Under the pieces are notes generated by a model. That model ran no database searches and was not told the DNA's origin. It was given only the letters and a program-made list of their open reading frames with translations. DNA of 33,277 bases, taken from assembly GCA_964617875.1 (NCBI GenBank), contig CAZUAI010000059.1, positions 1-33,277 of the forward strand. Reading direction: 5' to 3'. Position 1 is the stretch's first letter. Each line of letters starts with the position of its first letter. The translations under genes and the position numbers were made by a program. This document shows, piece by piece, positions 30,080 to 33,277 of the stretch. This stretch comes from CAZMVY01 sp964617875 (lineage in GTDB: Bacteria > Planctomycetota > Phycisphaerae > UBA1845 > PWPN01).

Positions 30080-30466
30080 ATGGACCCGGGGAATCACAAG
30101 CTGAGCCCGAAGGCGACGCGGCTTCTGAGCGCGATGCTCGCGTCTTCGTCCATATCGGAGGCGGCAGGAGCGGCCCGCATACCGTACACGACGGCGAAGA
30201 GGATCGCGGCCGATCCGGCGTTCCGAGCGGCGCTTGACGACGCCAGGACGGAGGCGTTCGAGACGACGGCGGCGACGTTGGCGTCTCGGTCCGTGCAGGC
30301 CGTCGAGGTGCTGGTGTCGATCATGAGCAACCAGAAGGTGAAGCCGTCTGTCCGCGTCTCAGCGGCGGGGCGGCTCATCGAACTCGCGAACGGGCTCCGT
30401 CAAACGATTACTCTTGAGCGTCGCGTCGACGCGATCGAAGCGTTGCTGCGGGAGACCGAATCGTGA
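30080..30466 (+). CDS. Small-terminase-like helix-turn-helix protein
   Basis: The 128-aa protein starts with KLSPKATRLLSAMLASSSIS and EAAGAARIPYTTAKRIAADP, a helix-turn-helix of the type that precedes phage small terminase or TerS-like DNA recognition. AFRAALDDARTEAFETTAAT and LASRSVQAVEVLVSIMSNQK follow, then a helical C-terminus (VRVSAAGRLIELANGLRQTI). Proteins with this layout are common in prophages and integrative elements of many phyla, often without an adjacent large terminase, as here. A role in DNA packaging or in element gene control is inferred. It overlaps the next gene start by 4 bp. Confidence 0.65.
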   Translation: MDPGNHKLSPKATRLLSAMLASSSISEAAGAARIPYTTAKRIAADPAFRAALDDARTEAFETTAATLASRSVQAVEVLVSIMSNQKVKPSVRVSAAGRLIELANGLRQTITLERRVDAIEALLRETES

Positions 30467-31104
30467 CTATCCGAGGCAGGATGCGCGCCATTGAATCCCG
30501 GCTGGGCGACGTGCGGGGCAAGGCGACGCTCGCGGCTCAATTGACGGCGTTTCGGAGGGACTTCGAGAAGGCCGACCGAACAAACAAGCTGCTCGTCGGC
30601 GAGCTTGCGAAGCGGGTCGGGTCTCGCTCGTTTGTGAAGATGCTCCCGCCGCGTCTGATGTATCCAGAGCCCGCCTCGATCGAGGCCGACGACTACGGCG
30701 ACGCGGGCACCGAGCGCTTGCAGCACGAGCTTGCCGTCCGCGTCGGAATCTTCTGCGACACGTCGGCAGGGCCCGGGCTGTATCTGCCGTTTCCCGGGGC
30801 GCGCGTCAGTCACGGGGGCTTCGCGTTCTCGCGGGATGAAGTGGCCCGCGACGCCTGCGTCCTCGCGCTCGCGGTCGATGCCGAACACCAGTTTCTACAA
30901 GTCGTTCCCGCGTCTGTGGGTCTGGTCGGCGAGCTTGTCGATGACGCGGGCGGCCAGATCGGCGTCATCGAGTTCGACTACTGCAACGACGCGGATCTGC
31001 CGGAAGCGACAGCGAAGCACGTCGAGACCGGCGAGCGCGTCCGCGTTCGACCAACGAAGCATCCTGTGGACGGCCGCATCGTCTGGGTTCGGGCAAACCA
31101 GTAA
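30463..31104 (+). CDS. Element protein of unknown function
   Basis: I do not recognise this 213-aa protein. An N-terminal helical region (MRAIESRLGDVRGKATLAAQ, LTAFRRDFEKADRTNKLLVG) precedes a beta-rich part (LYLPFPGARVSHGGFAFSRD, LVGELVDDAGGQIGVIEFDY, HVETGERVRVRPTKHPVDGR). GTG at 30463 overlaps the preceding stop, so it is translationally coupled to the HTH protein. Base composition and gene packing match the rest of the element. Confidence 0.6.
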   Translation: MTIRGRMRAIESRLGDVRGKATLAAQLTAFRRDFEKADRTNKLLVGELAKRVGSRSFVKMLPPRLMYPEPASIEADDYGDAGTERLQHELAVRVGIFCDTSAGPGLYLPFPGARVSHGGFAFSRDEVARDACVLALAVDAEHQFLQVVPASVGLVGELVDDAGGQIGVIEFDYCNDADLPEATAKHVETGERVRVRPTKHPVDGRIVWVRANQ

Positions 31105-31350
31105 CTCTGCACGTGCTCTGGGCAGCCCAGCCTGCTTGGGACACGCCTCGCCGTCCGGTTGGTGCGTTACCGACGCGGGCGGCGAGGTATTTTTTTTCCC
31201 GCATCGGATGCTTGGTCCGGTGCTGAACGCCATATCTTGCGCAGGAACCGCGACTTGTGGGCGTCGGCTGGCGATTACGCGGCGGAGTACGGCCCGGGGC
31301 GGACGCACGGACACGTCCGGCCGGTTGGTCGGCTGATCGCGCGCCGGAGC

Positions 31351-31373
31351 GACTGCGCATATTTTGCGCAGTC
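31351..31373. repeat. Element palindrome, copy 2
   Basis: The arms GACTGCGCA and TGCGCAGTC are identical to those at 30029-30051, here around spacer TATTT. The copy lies in the long non-coding region 307 bp before the helicase start. Identical arms with a drifting spacer suggest selection on a dimeric protein-binding site. Confidence 0.8.
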
Positions 31374-31631
31374 AAAACCTGTGGGCTGGGGAAGTAACCC
31401 ATGCCCCATCCATGCGGCGGGAGGGGCTCGGCGACGGCCCCACGATGCCAGGAAGTGACTTTGACGCGGTCCACCGGTCGCAGTAGATTCGGGATACCAA
31501 CCAGCAACGGAACCGGCCGGGGAGTGTACGCGAGGCGATGCCGTCGCCTCGTCGACGTCGGTCTGCACGCGATGCCCTTTGCGCTGGCGCAAAAACCGGG
31601 CCAGCGGGGAGCGCGATGGTAAAAAGAAAGT

Positions 31632-31667
31632 GCCCGGTGGCGGGAATGGGCATTCACTCCACCGGGC
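31632..31667 (+). promoter_or_regulatory. Hairpin in the helicase gene leader
   Basis: GCCCGGTGG and CCACCGGGC form a perfect 9-bp GC-rich stem around an 18-nt loop, ending 12 bp before the ATG at 31680. It could control translation of the replication gene or be an autoregulatory operator. Confidence 0.45.
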
Positions 31668-31679
31668 GAAAGTCGAGGT

Positions 31680-33277
31680 ATGAGACATTCTACTGTATCC
31701 GTTCGTGCTGGTCGAGAAAAAGACCTCACACTTCCTCCGCAGAATCTCGAAGCCGAGCAGGCCGCGCTCGGTGCCGCGCTCGTCGACGAACAGGCACGAG
31801 CGAAGGTGCTCGCCGTCATCGGCGACGCAGATCCATGGACAGGAAGCGGACACCGCGAGGTCTTCCAAATCGTCCGCAGCCTGCACGAGGCCGGACGGCC
31901 GGTTGACCTCGTCATCTTCCGCGACGAGGCCGAGCGGCTCGGGCTGCCCGGCAAGATCGGCGTCGACAGCGCGACAGACCTTGCGACCGAGCTTGCGACG
32001 GCCTTTTGCGACGTCGCAAACGCCGAGCACTACGCCCGCATCATCCTGCGGCTCCATCTGGAGCGCCAGGAAATGCGGCTCCTCAAACGGAAGTGGGACG
32101 CCATAGTCGATCGGTCCGACCGCAAGACCCGCGACGCCATCGACGCCGAGCTTGCCGACCTGCGGCGACGGCGGGACGTTGTGGACGGCGGGGCCGGACC
32201 GCAAGACCTCTGGACCGTCGATCAGATACTTGGAGACCCTGGAGAATCCTACGTTGTCGACGGCATCATTCCCGATGGCGGCTCGGTCCTGCTATTCGGC
32301 CCGGCGAAGGCCGGGAAGTCGTTCGTGTGCATCGACCTCGCGCTCGCCGTCGCGTCCAGGCTGTCGAGTTGGAGGGGCCACGCGATCCGCCCAACGCCGG
32401 TCCTCTATCTGGCGATGGAGGGCGGCAAGGGGCTACAGAAGCGGCTGCGGGCGTGGGTCGAATCTGGCGACGCGAAGATCGACCCGGACATGATCCGGTT
32501 CAAGCGTCGGCCCGTGCCGCTGCGGTGCGTGGAGGACGCCGACGCCACGATAGCCGGGCTCGGGGGCTTCCGGCCGGGGCTCATCTTCGTGGATACCGTG
32601 GCGAGAGCGATTCCCGGCTGCGACGAGAACTCCGTCAAGGATATGGGCGGCTTTGTCGCGGCTGTCGATCGACTCCGCGAGCACTTCGGCGCGGCGGTCG
32701 TGGCCGTCCACCACACCGGCAAGCAGGCCGAGAACGGCGAGCGGGGTTCATCCTGCCTGCGTGCCGCCGTGGACGTGCGGATTCAGGTCAAGCGGAGCGG
32801 CAAGCGGGGCATCGAGGTCACCTGCGAGGACGCCCGCGACATGGCCGAGTTTGAGCCGATCTACCTCGAAAGGCAGACGGTGGCCGTCGGAGACTCGACG
32901 TCGTGCATACTTACCTCCAAAAACGAGTTTGGAGGTGATCGCGAGATTTCGAGCCCGGCGAGGGCTGCCCTGGATAACCTCCACAAAACCTCCACAGAAG
33001 ACGGAATCACCTACACGCAGTGGCGCGAGGCGTCGGAGCTATCAGAAAGCACGTTTCTGAGAGCACGTAAAGAGCTTATTCGGGCGAAGTTAGTGCGACA
33101 GGTTGGGGGCGGTCGTGGCGCGAGGTTTGTGCCCGCCGATGATGTTACCTCCATCACCTCCAAGTCACCTCCATCGGGGCGCTTGGAGGTTCCGAAACTC
33201 ACCTCCACCACCTCCACCACCCTTAGCCCGCATTTCTCACCCCCCCTATGGAAAAAGGCTGGCCTCTGTGCGATAAG
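31680..33277 (+). CDS. Replication helicase: DnaB-N-like, RepA-like ATPase and winged helix (3' end beyond window)
   Basis: 532 codons are visible without a stop. Residues about 16-105 (LPPQNLEAEQAALGAALVDE ... GHREVFQIVRSLHEAGRPVD) resemble the DnaB N-terminal domain, which binds primase. Residues about 185-420 are a RecA-fold ATPase of the RepA/AAA_25 type: Walker A GPAKAGKS (207-214), Walker B LIFVDT with Asp305, VVAVHHTGK and GSSCLRAAVDVRI. Residues about 440-490 form a winged helix (ITYTQWREASELSESTFLRA, RKELIRAKLVRQVGGGRGAR). The ATG at 31680 is the only start after the upstream in-frame stop; GAGG is very close to it. Probable role: loading or acting as the element's replicative helicase. 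The coding region contains an iteron-like array. Confidence 0.85.
   Translation, partial: MRHSTVSVRAGREKDLTLPPQNLEAEQAALGAALVDEQARAKVLAVIGDADPWTGSGHREVFQIVRSLHEAGRPVDLVIFRDEAERLGLPGKIGVDSATDLATELATAFCDVANAEHYARIILRLHLERQEMRLLKRKWDAIVDRSDRKTRDAIDAELADLRRRRDVVDGGAGPQDLWTVDQILGDPGESYVVDGIIPDGGSVLLFGPAKAGKSFVCIDLALAVASRLSSWRGHAIRPTPVLYLAMEGGKGLQKRLRAWVESGDAKIDPDMIRFKRRPVPLRCVEDADATIAGLGGFRPGLIFVDTVARAIPGCDENSVKDMGGFVAAVDRLREHFGAAVVAVHHTGKQAENGERGSSCLRAAVDVRIQVKRSGKRGIEVTCEDARDMAEFEPIYLERQTVAVGDSTSCILTSKNEFGGDREISSPARAALDNLHKTSTEDGITYTQWREASELSESTFLRARKELIRAKLVRQVGGGRGARFVPADDVTSITSKSPPSGRLEVPKLTSTTSTTLSPHFSPPLWKKAGLCAI
32913..33216. repeat. Iteron-like array of ACCTCCA inside the helicase gene
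   Basis: Direct copies are at 32913, 32977, 32988, 33147, 33156, 33167, 33201 and 33210. Inverted copies (TGGAGGT) are at 32930 and 33184. Spacings within clusters are 9 or 11 bp. The first direct and inverted copies form a larger palindrome (ACCTCCAAA, 6 bp, TTTGGAGGT). The copies fall in all three codon phases (T-S, N-L-H, S-P-P, F-G-G and L-E-V contexts), so protein sequence does not explain them. Confidence 0.85.

Larger units (their letters stand above)
31105..31679. other. Longest non-coding stretch of the element
   Basis: These 575 bp hold no convincing gene on either strand; the open frames present have biased, unfamiliar translations. What it does hold is palindrome copy 2 (31351-31373) and a GC-rich hairpin (31632-31667) directly before the helicase gene. 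It is probably the control region for the replication gene. The stop TAA at 31620 is in the helicase frame and fixes 31680 as its earliest start. Confidence 0.5.
26466..33277. mobile_element. Integrative element with phage-like genes, left end and interior
   Basis: It begins at the broken tRNA-Asp and continues past the window edge. Eight compact genes, all on the plus strand and often overlapping by 4-11 bp, include a Mu-F-like zinc-knuckle protein, a small-terminase-like HTH protein and a replication helicase. Flanking genes to the left are ordinary chromosomal genes. No integrase, capsid, portal, tail tube or large terminase appears in the visible 6.8 kb; the integrase is expected at the far end next to an intact tRNA-Asp. 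It could be a prophage, a phage satellite or an integrative plasmid. Confidence 0.75.

Noticed and set aside
31538..31906. A 122-aa plus-strand frame overlapping the helicase start
   Set aside because: It is Arg/Ser/Ala-rich without family resemblance and runs through the helicase coding sequence in another frame.
32913..33216. Reading the ACCTCC repeats as codons of a Thr-Ser-rich protein tail
   Set aside because: Copies occur in three different codon phases and in both orientations, so a repetitive peptide does not account for them.
1..33277. CRISPR array or cas genes
   Set aside because: No regularly spaced 23-50 bp direct repeats and no Cas-like proteins were seen; the only arrays are the short ACCTCCA and TGTGAGC repeats.

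Overview
The window is a GC-rich bacterial chromosome segment, most probably from a planctomycete of the Phycisphaerae type. This is inferred from gene content, not from a marker phylogeny. The pointers are secreted beta-propeller glycosidase and sialidase-like proteins, an AroD-AroE fusion, many lipoproteins and secreted proteins of unknown function, and recurrent Pro/Ala/Thr 'TQPA' tails on exported proteins.

Positions 1-645 carry the 5' part of tRNA-Ile(GAU) and, on the same strand, a likely free-standing small RNA of about 180 nt. That RNA has its own sigma70-type promoter and a strong intrinsic terminator. Positions 646-4979 are a carbohydrate-oriented block: an alpha/beta-hydrolase lipoprotein, two secreted propeller glycosidase-like proteins and an orphaned C-terminal domain fragment. 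Positions 5013-9148 hold housekeeping genes: an RmlD-like reductase, rsfS and a membrane pyrophosphatase predicted to be K+-independent. Positions 9149-12806 are accessory and worn: an IS66 transposase remnant, secreted unknown proteins, a frameshifted TPR gene, a collapsed DUF4160/DUF2442 module and a stray aroE 3' fragment. Positions 12921-25380 return to core and peripheral metabolism: aroDE, an LssY_C protein, a predicted aminopeptidase, corA, a GbsR/MarR regulator, an Atg22/UMF1-type MFS exporter, a D-glycerate dehydrogenase, panC, and a sialidase plus Gfo/Idh/MocA operon. A second DUF4160/DUF2442 module follows at 25674-26219.

At about 26466 the chromosome is interrupted. On the minus strand only the 3' half of a tRNA-Asp(GUC) gene survives (26423-26466), and the tRNA's own terminator lies beyond it. 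This is the expected displaced end of an element integrated into a tRNA gene. From there to the window end, tightly packed plus-strand genes form an integrative element with phage-like parts: two small tandem DNA-binding-like proteins, a NodB-fold protein with a degraded active site, a coiled-coil protein, a stand-alone Mu-F-like zinc-knuckle protein, a small-terminase-like HTH protein and a replication helicase. The helicase gene runs off the end of the window (DnaB-N-like domain, RepA-like ATPase, winged helix). No integrase, capsid, portal or large terminase is visible in this part.

The most interesting signal is inside the helicase gene. A 7-bp motif, ACCTCCA, occurs ten times in both orientations within 304 bp (32913-33216) and in all three reading frames. 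It is therefore selected, or amplified, as DNA and not as protein. It looks like an iteron-type replication origin embedded in the replication gene, as in phage lambda O. Two identical 9-bp-arm palindromes (30029 and 31351) are a second repeat family of the element.
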